Shown one piece after another: positions 1-5,986 of a stretch of 5,986 bases of DNA. The translations under genes and the position numbers were made by a program. The first letter of the stretch is position 1. Every line of letters begins with the position of its first letter. The DNA lies in NCBI GenBank assembly GCA_007135995.1, contig SLHU01000066.1, forward strand, positions 1 through 5,986, given 5' to 3'. This stretch comes from Clostridiales bacterium (lineage in GTDB: Bacteria > Bacillota > Clostridia > Saccharofermentanales > UBA5734). The notes under the pieces are model-generated. The model did no database searches, was not told where the DNA came from, and saw only the letters and a program-made list of their open reading frames with translations.

Positions 1-359
<359 letters not shown>

Positions 360-438
360 AATATACTTCGTCAATAGATCAAACTGTTATGCTCAACTAT
401 TAATTCCAGATCAGCTTCCTTTATATGTTCTCAACTTC

Positions 439-1110
439 CTAATTTGCTACTTTAACCATTGCATGTCTGATGATACGATCTCTGAGACGATATCCTTTTT
501 GCAGTACTTCTACAATCGAGGAAGCGTCATACTGATCGTCTTCCACATGCATCACGGCGTCGTGCAGTTCAGGATCAAAAGGCTGGCCTCTGCACTCAAT
601 TTCCTCTATGCCCATACTGCTTAAAACTTCATCTGCCTGCTTTTGTATCATCTGTATGCCTTCACAGACTTTGCGTGCATCTTCATGCTCATACTGTCCG
701 GAAACAAATTCTGCCCGGTCCAGATTGTCCAGCAGCGGCAGCCATCGCTTCACAATAGCCGCTGCCGCATCGGTATAAACCGATTCCTTTTCCTTCTGAC
801 TGCGTCTCCTGAAATTATCATACTCAGCCGCCAGCCGCATATATTTATCTGAAAGCTCCGTCAAAGCTGTTTCTTTTTCTTCCAGTTTCTTTTTCAGCAT
901 CGTTATCTCATCTTCCTGGCTTTTTTTAGTATGACTTGTGTTTTCTGCTTGATTCTCAGTATCACTGACTGTTTCTGCAGATTCCTGCAGGACTTGCTGC
1001 TCACCCGTTTCGTCTTTTTTCTCAGGCTGCTCAGCTTTATCCATATCCGCAGATTCAACGTCATTTACCGGATGATCGGCATTCATGTCTGCCTGGTCAT
1101 GTTTCGTCAT
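439..1110 (-). CDS. grpE: Nucleotide exchange factor GrpE
   Basis: GrpE is a cytoplasmic dimer that releases ADP from DnaK and resets the chaperone cycle. Counting from the ATG at 1110 the protein has 223 residues. Residues 1-68 are highly acidic and polar and look disordered; 69-115 form a heptad-rich helix (ITMLKKKLEEKETALTEL, then EYDNFRRRSQKEKE), the long dimer coiled coil. Next come the four-helix bundle segment (IVKRWLPLLDNLDRAEF) and the beta wing with the family signature: FDPELHDAV at 178-186, a 19-residue gap, then GYRLRDRIIRHAMVKVA. It is somewhat longer than many GrpE proteins because of the acidic tail. Start choice: a GTG at 1116 is in frame and would overlap the hrcA stop as GTGA, but GGAGG lies only 4 nt before it and 10 nt before the ATG, so I prefer the ATG. 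The gene follows hrcA directly and is likely translationally coupled to it. Confidence 0.97.
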   Translation of the reverse strand: MTKHDQADMNADHPVNDVESADMDKAEQPEKKDETGEQQVLQESAETVSDTENQAENTSHTKKSQEDEITMLKKKLEEKETALTELSDKYMRLAAEYDNFRRRSQKEKESVYTDAAAAIVKRWLPLLDNLDRAEFVSGQYEHEDARKVCEGIQMIQKQADEVLSSMGIEEIECRGQPFDPELHDAVMHVEDDQYDASSIVEVLQKGYRLRDRIIRHAMVKVAN

Positions 1111-1112
1111 AA

Positions 1113-2303
1113 TCACTTTCCCTCCGTTCTGCTTTTACCTTTTGACAGATGTGTTATTTGATCGTTTAAAGTCTTCTTGACAAAACTGATATGTGAAATG
1201 ACTTTGCCATATGCCATGCGTTTCGGGCCTATGACACCGATCCGCCCGGCTACAAAATCACCCATCTTATAAGTCGTCGTGATAAAACTGCAGTCCCTGA
1301 GACCTTCCAGCATAATCTCCTGCCCAATTCTGACTGTATAAGCTGGATTCCGGCGGTCATCTTCCTGACTGTTTCCATAACGCTTTTCGGGCAACTGCAG
1401 TATCAGGTGTTTATCCGGCGGCTCTGACTGGTCCCTGACTGACTCATCATTTTGCATCTCATCGCCTGGATCAGCGTTGTCTCTCAGCTCACTCATATAG
1501 CCGGCGATCATCCCGGTTGCGGTCAAGGTTTTCAGGTATTCCCTGGCTTTCTTGACATCATAAAACTCGGGGTACGAGAGAAGGTTGTGCGAACCTTCCA
1601 TATAAACTTCCAGGTTATCTGCCTGCTTGATTGAGACATAAGCCTCATATAAAACCTGATTTAACAAACTTTCAGGCAATGTCGTCTGCTTTGCTGCTGT
1701 CGCGACTGTGACGAGGGTTATGTCATCCAGTGTCATACCTGACAGCTGATCTTCTATCGCATTTGCTATTCTCATGAGCTGTTCAGCATCCAGTATTTCC
1801 GGGATCCTGACCAATCGGTCTTTCACGACACCAGCAGACAAAACAACGACCACCAGAGCACGTCCGGGCTCAATCATCAGGATTTTTATCTGGCTGAGAT
1901 GGCTTCGTTTCAGATGCGGAGACAAAGCCACGGATGTGTAGCCAGTTTGCTCAGAAAGGACAGTGGATGCCTTGCGGATCAGTCCCGTCAACTCATCAAT
2001 GCTCTCCTGAAAATAATGCCTGATACGGTCAGCGGCTTCCTCTGACAGGTCCTCCACTGACAGCAAACTGTCAACGTAGGCCCGGTATCCTTTGTCAGAA
2101 GGAATTCGCCCGGCCGATGTATGCGGCTGTTCCAGATATCCCATTTCTTCAAGTTCAGCCATCTCATTGCGAACAGTCGCTGAACTGACATTGAAGTGAT
2201 AACGTGTAACAAGAGATTTTGAGCCAACAGGCTCAGCTGTGGCGATGTAATCGTCAACGACTGCTTTTAATATGCTTTTTTTGCGTTCGTCCAACTGCAC
2301 CAT
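1113..2303 (-). CDS. hrcA: Heat-inducible transcription repressor HrcA
   Basis: HrcA represses class I heat-shock genes by binding CIRCE as a dimer; its folding depends on the GroEL chaperone, which links repression to free chaperone level. From the ATG at 2303 it has 396 residues, against roughly 340-350 usual for the family. The N-terminal winged helix (about 5-80) is typical: LDERKKSILKAVVDDYI, PVGSKSLV, SSATVRNEMAELEEMGYLEQ and PHTSAGRIPSDKGYRAYVD. The GAF-like middle part includes QTGYTSVALSP and IKILMIEPGRALVVVV, and the C-terminal part has YTVRIGQE, LRDCSFITTTYKMGD and GRIGVIGPKRMAYGKVIS. Oddity: an acidic, polar stretch at about residues 274-321 (positions 1341-1484) sits between the last dimerisation helix and the VRIG strand and accounts for the extra length. 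Start: GAAGGG is 8 nt before the ATG but only 2 nt before the in-frame GTG at 2309. It is the first operon gene, directly behind promoter and CIRCE. Confidence 0.97.
   Translation of the reverse strand: MVQLDERKKSILKAVVDDYIATAEPVGSKSLVTRYHFNVSSATVRNEMAELEEMGYLEQPHTSAGRIPSDKGYRAYVDSLLSVEDLSEEAADRIRHYFQESIDELTGLIRKASTVLSEQTGYTSVALSPHLKRSHLSQIKILMIEPGRALVVVVLSAGVVKDRLVRIPEILDAEQLMRIANAIEDQLSGMTLDDITLVTVATAAKQTTLPESLLNQVLYEAYVSIKQADNLEVYMEGSHNLLSYPEFYDVKKAREYLKTLTATGMIAGYMSELRDNADPGDEMQNDESVRDQSEPPDKHLILQLPEKRYGNSQEDDRRNPAYTVRIGQEIMLEGLRDCSFITTTYKMGDFVAGRIGVIGPKRMAYGKVISHISFVKKTLNDQITHLSKGKSRTEGK
1121..1125 (-). promoter_or_regulatory. Ribosome binding site of grpE, inside the hrcA 3' end
   Basis: GGAGG on the minus strand, within the last codons of hrcA. 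It is 4 nt from the in-frame GTG (1116) and 10 nt from the ATG (1110). Neither distance is ideal, but the ATG fits better. Confidence 0.7.
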
Positions 2304-2311
2304 CCACACAT

Positions 2312-2317
2312 CCCTTC
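2312..2317 (-). promoter_or_regulatory. Ribosome binding site of hrcA
   Basis: GAAGGG on the minus strand, 8 nt before the ATG at 2303. An in-frame GTG at 2309 would leave only 2 nt, so the site decides for the ATG. It is weaker than the dnaK site, as expected for a repressor needed in small amounts. Confidence 0.7.
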
Positions 2318-2323
2318 AATAAA

Positions 2324-2350
2324 TTAGCACTCTTAATGCATGAGTGCTAA
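2324..2350. promoter_or_regulatory. CIRCE operator (HrcA binding site)
   Basis: Perfect consensus inverted repeat: TTAGCACTC (2324-2332), a 9-nt spacer, and GAGTGCTAA (2342-2350). It begins 4 nt after the -10 box on the minus strand, so bound HrcA would cover the transcription start. It also lies in the 5' leader of the hrcA mRNA, ending 20 nt before the hrcA ATG, where the same repeat could fold into a hairpin. Confidence 0.98.
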
Positions 2351-2354
2351 AGAT

Positions 2355-2383
2355 AATTTACCACCCTGACAGCCGCATGTCAA
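2355..2383 (-). promoter_or_regulatory. SigA-type promoter of hrcA-grpE-dnaK
   Basis: On the minus strand a perfect -35 box TTGACA (2378-2383) is followed by exactly 17 nt and the -10 box TAAATT (2355-2360, 4 of 6 matches). The expected start near 2348 falls inside the CIRCE arm, the classical layout for housekeeping-sigma transcription blocked by HrcA. The rest of the hemW-hrcA gap (2384-2506) shows only short weak hairpins and an A/T run; no clear terminator for hemW is seen, so read-through from hemW into hrcA is possible. Confidence 0.88.
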
Positions 2384-2506
2384 TCAACAGACAGACAAAA
2401 AAATGACCTTTATGTGAAGCTTTAGTTAACACAATGAGTAAGATCAGGCGTCCGAAGAAGGACATCGTACATAGATCCCTTCGAGTCTGCACCCATCATT
2501 GTTCCT

Positions 2507-3727
2507 TCAGACGAACATCATAAAAACCTGATTTGCCAGGTCAAGGCCTTTTTCAGTCAGTGATACACGCTCCTGGTCAGAAACAATGAGCCCGCGCTGC
2601 TTCAACCCGATTATTTCTTCACCAAAGACGGATTCCATCGTGATGCCAAAGCGTTCATAGAACACAGAATAGCTGACACCATTCGTCAGGCGCAATCCCA
2701 GCAGCATTGTTTCTTTCATAGCTTCAACGCGGTTGATTTTCTCCAGTTCTGCCGAACCAGAGAATACAGAGGCTTCCTCATTGTCTTGCTTCATCCATGC
2801 CGCTTGACCGTTCGCTGCAAAAAGCCGCAGATACGTCTTGAGACTGCTTGTGTTGGCACGCCTGAAACCCCTGATAAAACTGTGGGCTGACACCCCGAAG
2901 CCATAATAAGGCAGGCCCTGCCAGTAGGTGAGATTGTGCCGGCACTGATACCCCGGCAGGGCGCTGCTGCTGATTTCGTATGGCAGGTAATTACTTCTGG
3001 CAAGATCATCTCTGATGATATGATACTGACAGCGTTCTGCTTCATCATCAGGAAGCATGTCAGGATTACGATCGCATATATCAGCCAGAGGCGTACCGGG
3101 TTCAAGCATCAGTCCGTAATAAGATACATGTCTGACACGATTCTCAATCAGAAAACCAAGCGAATCTTTAACGTCCTTGTTTGTCTGGCCCGGCAGACCA
3201 AACATGAGATCAGCGCTGATATTCTTAATACCGGCTTGTCTGGCTGACATGACTGCATCTGCAAACGCATCTGCATCATGAATCCGACCCAGCAGTTGAA
3301 GCAAAGAAGGCTGAAGTGCCTGCAGTCCTATGCTGACACGGTTAATTCCCGCTGCAGCGTAGGCTTCAAAATCTTTTTTTTGAGCTGTACCGGGATTGAC
3401 CTCTATTGTACATTCAGCATCTATGCTTAACGGATAATGGCGGCCAATTTCTTTTATCAGCCGATCGGTTAATGATGCACCAATCAGCGAGGGAGTGCCG
3501 CCTCCAAGATAGATGCTTCGAATCGTCTGATGAGGAAATTGCCGTTCTGACCAGGAGCCGATTGTTCTGATCTCATTGCATAATGCTTCAACATAAGCAG
3601 AAAACATCTGCATATCATGCCCGGGGAATGATGTGAAATCGCAATAATTGCATTTTCTCAGACAAAACGGGATGTGCACGTATATAGCATCCGGGGCTTG
3701 AAGCCAGTAATCATTTGTTTTACTCAT
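2507..3727 (-). CDS. hemW: Radical SAM heme chaperone HemW (coproporphyrinogen III oxidase-like)
   Basis: HemW binds heme and a [4Fe-4S] cluster and is thought to deliver heme to target enzymes; older annotations call it oxygen-independent coproporphyrinogen oxidase. From the ATG at 3727 it has 406 residues. The radical-SAM motif CLRKCNYC (Cys 22, 26, 29) is followed by DF and lacks the fourth cysteine (CxxxCxxCxC) of true HemN. Further family marks are YLGGGTPS (about 73-80), IEVNPGT, RVSIGLQALQ, ADLMFGLPGQT, YYGLMLEPGTPL, YEISSSALPGYQCRHN and HNLTYW (264-269), then GFGVSAHSF and a C-terminal winged-helix part ending in VSLTEKGLDLANQVF. Start: the frame stays open to an ATG at 3766, but that start would overlap the upstream gene by 47 nt with GGAG only 4 nt away. 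The ATG at 3727 overlaps by 8 nt and has AGGTG 8 nt upstream. Translation is probably coupled to the gene before it. Confidence 0.95.
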   Translation of the reverse strand: MSKTNDYWLQAPDAIYVHIPFCLRKCNYCDFTSFPGHDMQMFSAYVEALCNEIRTIGSWSERQFPHQTIRSIYLGGGTPSLIGASLTDRLIKEIGRHYPLSIDAECTIEVNPGTAQKKDFEAYAAAGINRVSIGLQALQPSLLQLLGRIHDADAFADAVMSARQAGIKNISADLMFGLPGQTNKDVKDSLGFLIENRVRHVSYYGLMLEPGTPLADICDRNPDMLPDDEAERCQYHIIRDDLARSNYLPYEISSSALPGYQCRHNLTYWQGLPYYGFGVSAHSFIRGFRRANTSSLKTYLRLFAANGQAAWMKQDNEEASVFSGSAELEKINRVEAMKETMLLGLRLTNGVSYSVFYERFGITMESVFGEEIIGLKQRGLIVSDQERVSLTEKGLDLANQVFMMFV

Positions 3728-4418
3728 CTGAAGGGCACCTGTCTGCTGCACAGCACTTTTTCTCATATGTCTCCAAAGCTGTCAATATCCGCTTGTAAAA
3801 CCGCTGGAAACTAGGAGACTGATTAATTTCCGGATCCATGTGCTGCGCTATGTGAAAAGCCCACTCGCTCTTGTGCCGCCCTACAACCGGATAACCCAGG
3901 CGAATCAGCCGATCTGCCTGAGAACCCATGATCACAGCCGCTAAAATCTCCCAGGTTCCGCATACGCTGTCCTGCCTGTACGCTTTCGCCCGGCATAACT
4001 CGGCATCCGGATAGGCACGCCTGATGGCAGACTGATCACCAAGCAGCCAGGACTCCATCTCTTCAACTGAAAGGCCAATCACAACAGGCAGATTCCCTGA
4101 ATATCTGATGGTTACCTGTCGGATCTGGCGAATCAGATCATCCGGATCCTGGTCGTCTGAGTCCATTACCACGACGATCAGCCATTCGTCAGCGCTGCAG
4201 ACAGTGGCATATGCGCGCAGCTTAGCCGCCAGCAGGTCAAGAAGTCCGCTGGCCATCGGTTTTGGTTTTCTATCCGGATCTTTCGGCAACAAGCCTTTTC
4301 CCCGGTGAGGTCTGACCGCGAAATGATGCTTCAGAGGCCTGTCCGCCGTTATTGTCTTAAACAGTCCTTCCAGAACCAGGCTGCCTGACTTGTCTTCAGC
4401 CAGTATTTCTATATGCAT
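3720..4418 (-). CDS. DUF4276-type TOPRIM-like protein, partner of the adjacent ATPase
   Basis: A soluble 232-residue protein with no signal peptide or membrane segment. I recognise the layout of DUF4276 proteins, which are related to TOPRIM folds and often sit next to an AAA/ABC ATPase; its biochemical function is not established here. Visible motifs: IEILAEDKSG with Glu8 in the place of the TOPRIM glutamate; HRGKG (38-42); the strand LIVVVMDSDD with Asp86 and Asp88 as the likely metal-binding DxD; IGLSVEEMESWLLGD (114-128) with Glu119, Glu120 and Glu122; QDSVCGTWE (149-157); and SEW with MDPEINQSPSF (194-204). All acidic residues expected of an active TOPRIM-like centre are present, so it looks intact. 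It starts directly after the ATPase stop (TAGATG, no spacer) with GGAGG 5 nt upstream, so the two are almost surely made together. By analogy with two-gene ATPase-TOPRIM systems it could be a nuclease effector of an anti-phage module; this is inference. Confidence 0.85.
   Translation of the reverse strand: MHIEILAEDKSGSLVLEGLFKTITADRPLKHHFAVRPHRGKGLLPKDPDRKPKPMASGLLDLLAAKLRAYATVCSADEWLIVVVMDSDDQDPDDLIRQIRQVTIRYSGNLPVVIGLSVEEMESWLLGDQSAIRRAYPDAELCRAKAYRQDSVCGTWEILAAVIMGSQADRLIRLGYPVVGRHKSEWAFHIAQHMDPEINQSPSFQRFYKRILTALETYEKKCCAADRCPSDE
3736..3740 (-). promoter_or_regulatory. Ribosome binding site of hemW (decides start)
   Basis: AGGTG on the minus strand, 8 nt before the ATG at 3727. It matches the 3' half of the extended site AGGAGGTG. 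The rival start at 3766 has GGAG at 3771-3774, only 4 nt away. The choice is moderate, not firm. Confidence 0.5.
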
Positions 4419-5705
4419 CTATGCCTCCGAAATCTGGTCAAAATGTCCCCCATACCATATTGCGCTCATACCCACGCCTTGCTTATACAATGCCTTGATC
4501 ATCGCGTTGCTTGCAGCACAGACTGCCTCAGAGTTATATGCGCCGGCTGATGCAGGCCGCATATGCAATTTACGCCTGAACATCCATATTTCTTCCGGCC
4601 TGACTGCTTCCAGAACGAATGGGCTGTGTGTGATAAAAATAACCTGGCAATCAGGATGCCGTATCGTATAGTCTCTCATTTCCAGGTTGAGCACATCAAC
4701 CATATCATGATACAGCCCGGTCTCAGGCTCTTCGAAACACAGCAGGGGCCTTGGATGAGGATCTTCAAAAAGCAGCAGATGGGTGAAAAGCTTAAGGCTG
4801 CCTGCTGTCATGCTGCCATCATAAAAAGCTTTATCTACAGGCTGCTCATCAGGCATCTTTTCATTCAGACGTTCCACCATGGCAGCATAGTGGCCGGGAT
4901 GTTCCTGCTGATAGTATTCTAGGACATTGCCAATATTGTCACATGCGTCATTAAGGTGCTTATGTCCGCCCTGCGAATGCTGTTTCGGCCTGTTTTTATC
5001 GGCCTTTCCATATCCGCAAAAATACCAGCGGCTGATCTGCCTGTATATATAGCAAAGCTCAGGAAATACGCGAAGCATGCCATATGCAGCCAGCGCAGGG
5101 TGTTTCAGATCATTCATATCTGCAGGTGCGTCAGTTTCACGAATTGAATCAAAAACAGTCCCTTTTCCCATTTTCAGATCAAGCAATACCTGCTCGCGCA
5201 GCGGATGACTGGCACTCTTTTTACTGACATCTGACTGCGCTGATTCTGATAGCTTTTCCGGCGGCAAATCCGTATCAGCCTCTGTCAGCTGACTGACTTT
5301 TTCAGCTGATACATATGGCCGTCCATGATCATCACAGCTTATTTCCAGATAGTAACGCAAATAAGACTGATCTTGCTCAGAACGGTCAAAAGCAAAAGAA
5401 AAAGAGGCATACTTTTCGGCTCCCGCTGTGACAAGTTTAGAAAAACCGCCGCGCTCATTCAGCGTTGAAGCAATTTGCACATCATATTTCAGGCAATCAG
5501 CAACGAAAGACAAGGCGCTGATCAGTGAGCTTTTGCCAGTGCTGTTTTTACCGATCAGTACGGTCAGCTGATTCATCGGGTACAGGCTGGCTGTGTCAAA
5601 CCTGCCGCGGTGTTCTGGCGCATGTTCCAGCAGCTGATCCCATGTAATGCCAACTGTTGTGTGGTGCAAAATCCGATAATGTCTGACCTCAACTCCAATG
5701 AGCAT
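4419..5705 (-). CDS. AAA/ABC-class ATPase (AAA_15/AAA_21, OLD- and RecF-like)
   Basis: A 428-residue soluble ATPase of the split-domain type that includes RecF, OLD and PARIS AriA proteins. N-terminal half: Walker A GKNSTGKS (52-59), then ERGGFSKLV (84-92) in the Q-loop region. A polar low-complexity stretch follows at about 138-170. C-terminal half: the signature region MTAGSLKLF (about 299-307), Walker B PLLCFEEPETGLYHD (320-334) with paired glutamates, and the switch IFITHSPFVL (357-366). The tail AIWYGGHFDQI (415-425) resembles that of ATPases paired with DUF4276 proteins. Oddities: the signature reads TAGS where relatives, as I recall them, have SDGT, and the stretch between the Walker motifs just before it looks short. 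Start: GGGAG lies 8 nt before the ATG at 5705; the in-frame GTG at 5714 overlaps that site and is excluded. It is first in the module and probably couples ATP-dependent sensing to the downstream partner. RloC/abortive-infection-like ATPase is an alternative label. Confidence 0.88.
   Translation of the reverse strand: MLIGVEVRHYRILHHTTVGITWDQLLEHAPEHRGRFDTASLYPMNQLTVLIGKNSTGKSSLISALSFVADCLKYDVQIASTLNERGGFSKLVTAGAEKYASFSFAFDRSEQDQSYLRYYLEISCDDHGRPYVSAEKVSQLTEADTDLPPEKLSESAQSDVSKKSASHPLREQVLLDLKMGKGTVFDSIRETDAPADMNDLKHPALAAYGMLRVFPELCYIYRQISRWYFCGYGKADKNRPKQHSQGGHKHLNDACDNIGNVLEYYQQEHPGHYAAMVERLNEKMPDEQPVDKAFYDGSMTAGSLKLFTHLLLFEDPHPRPLLCFEEPETGLYHDMVDVLNLEMRDYTIRHPDCQVIFITHSPFVLEAVRPEEIWMFRRKLHMRPASAGAYNSEAVCAASNAMIKALYKQGVGMSAIWYGGHFDQISEA
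4424..4428 (-). promoter_or_regulatory. Ribosome binding site of the DUF4276-type gene
   Basis: GGAGG on the minus strand inside the last ATPase codons, 5 nt before the ATG at 4418. With the directly abutting stop and start it points to translational coupling of the pair. Confidence 0.8.
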
Positions 5706-5713
5706 GATCAACA

Positions 5714-5720
5714 CTCCCTT
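5714..5720 (-). promoter_or_regulatory. Ribosome binding site of the ATPase gene
   Basis: AAGGGAG on the minus strand, 8 nt before the ATG at 5705. It overlaps the in-frame GTG (5712-5714), which rules out that longer start. Confidence 0.8.
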
Positions 5721-5725
5721 CTCTG

Positions 5726-5849
5726 CCAGGCAGCGGTCCTCTCCAGGCAGCTTTTCCCTGATTCATGTATTATGCATGAGCGAACGTGATACGCTCTGTT
5801 CATATAACAGACGCGGAAACCATTTGTGTGTGATCAGACGTTCAGGCAG
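5726..5849. repeat. Three CAGGCAG direct repeats ahead of the ATPase gene
   Basis: CAGGCAG occurs at 5727-5733, 5744-5750 and 5843-5849. The first two extend to CCAGGCAGC and are 17 nt apart; the first and third are both followed by GTCCT, with two extra bases in the first. The copy nearest the gene is part of an 11-nt inverted repeat CTGCC-A-GGCAG (5723-5733) ending about 3 nt from the ribosome site. They lie in the probable leader or promoter region of the ATPase-DUF4276 pair. They could be regulator sites or a leader hairpin, or chance. Confidence 0.45.
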
Positions 5850-5869
5850 GTCCTTTTATCAATTTTATT

Positions 5870-5898
5870 TTGACATAAGCTGAAAAATAAAGCAAAAT
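5870..5898 (+). promoter_or_regulatory. Possible rightward SigA-type promoter
   Basis: On the plus strand, TTGACA (5870-5875) is followed by 17 nt and CAAAAT (5893-5898, 4 of 6 matches). It would point away from the ATPase gene, toward the window edge. No gene is visible behind it in the 88 remaining bases except a bare ATG at 5966, without a clear ribosome site. The A/T-rich setting makes a chance match possible. Confidence 0.35.
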
Positions 5899-5950
5899 AA
5901 ATGCGGTATTCAATCAAGAGATTCCAGTCCGGTCCGTTCCTTATCAGTAG

Positions 5951-5985
5951 GGTCTGAGAAGCGATATGAAAGGTCTGAAAAGCGA
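5951..5985. repeat. 21-bp direct repeat, two units visible, at the window edge
   Basis: GGTCTGAGAAGCGA (5951-5964) recurs as GGTCTGAAAAGCGA (5972-5985), one mismatch in 14, period 21 nt. A period of 21 is seven codons: the plus strand reads SEKRYERSEKR in one frame and the minus strand RFSDLSYRFSD in another. The array may continue beyond the window. Confidence 0.6.
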
Positions 5986-5986
5986 A

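Larger units (their letters stand above)
5706..5986. other. Upstream flank without a supportable gene
   Basis: About 280 nt with no convincing coding region. Besides the CAGGCAG repeats it holds a small perfect hairpin, TCTGTT/AACAGA with a 5-nt loop (5795-5811), and a second, TCATG/CATGA (5763-5779). It also has an A/T-rich block (5851-5905) and 21-bp repeats at the right edge. No good minus-strand promoter is seen: CATAAT and TATATG boxes exist but lack a -35 partner. On the minus strand an open frame from the edge (5984) to a TGA at 5910-5912 could be the tail of an unknown gene; it does not look like LepA, the usual neighbour of hemW. Confidence 0.5.

Noticed and set aside
2397..2430. Possible rho-independent terminator (seven T on the minus strand) after hemW
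   Set aside because: The only stem before the T run is TGTG/CACA with a 13-nt A/T-rich loop, too weak; the T run also lies just upstream of the hrcA -35 box and is better seen as promoter-upstream A/T sequence.
2448..2465. GTCC/GGAC hairpin with loop GAAGAA between hemW and hrcA
   Set aside because: Only four base pairs and no T run after it on the minus strand.
2507..3727. Annotation as HemN, oxygen-independent coproporphyrinogen III oxidase
   Set aside because: The cysteine motif is CxxxCxxC followed by DF, without the fourth cysteine of HemN, and HNLTYW plus the heat-shock neighbourhood fit HemW.
4563..4922. Plus-strand open frame of 119 codons opposite the ATPase gene
   Set aside because: It lies wholly antisense to a gene with clear Walker motifs, shows no family motif, and has no promoter of its own that I can see.
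5698..5883. Plus-strand open frame of 61 codons in the flank upstream of the ATPase
   Set aside because: It begins inside the ATPase start region, has no evident ribosome site, and its residue make-up does not resemble a real small protein.
5910..5984. Tail of an upstream minus-strand gene (possibly lepA)
   Set aside because: The 24 open codons before the TGA do not resemble the LepA C-terminus and overlap the 21-bp repeat; too short to support a gene.

Overview
The window holds a conserved Bacillota-type heat-shock cluster together with a two-gene accessory module. All six genes lie on the minus strand, so transcription runs from high to low coordinates. The order along that direction is: an AAA/ABC-class ATPase, a DUF4276-type TOPRIM-like protein, hemW, hrcA, grpE, and the first 115 codons of dnaK, which runs off the left edge. 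The order hemW-hrcA-grpE-dnaK, a perfect CIRCE operator, strong AGGAGG-type ribosome sites, and a DnaK N-terminus lacking the extra loop found in proteobacterial DnaK all indicate Bacillota. Clostridia or a relative is my guess. GC is roughly in the mid-40s to 50%, from two counted lines only. Genus or species cannot be told from this sequence.

Left part (1-2383): the class I heat-shock operon. A SigA-type promoter (TTGACA, 17 nt, TAAATT) lies at 2355-2383. Its predicted transcription start falls inside the CIRCE inverted repeat at 2324-2350. HrcA, the first gene product, is the repressor that binds CIRCE, so the operon controls itself. GrpE and DnaK are the nucleotide exchange factor and the Hsp70 chaperone it serves. 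HrcA carries an unusual acidic insertion of about 45 residues in its C-terminal half.

Middle part (2507-3727): hemW, a radical-SAM heme chaperone of the coproporphyrinogen-oxidase-like family. In many Bacillota it follows lepA, but here the gene before it is the accessory module, whose second gene overlaps the hemW start.

Right part (3720-5705): a tightly coupled pair, ATPase then TOPRIM-like protein, with zero spacing between stop and start. The pairing resembles ATPase-nuclease systems of the OLD/PARIS/Septu kind. A defence role is an inference, not shown. The ATPase has clear Walker A and Walker B motifs but an altered signature loop and a shortened stretch before it.

Right flank (5706-5986): about 280 nt without a supportable gene. 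It contains three CAGGCAG repeats, two of them just before the ATPase ribosome site, a possible rightward promoter, and two units of a 21-bp direct repeat at the window edge. lepA is not visible in the window.
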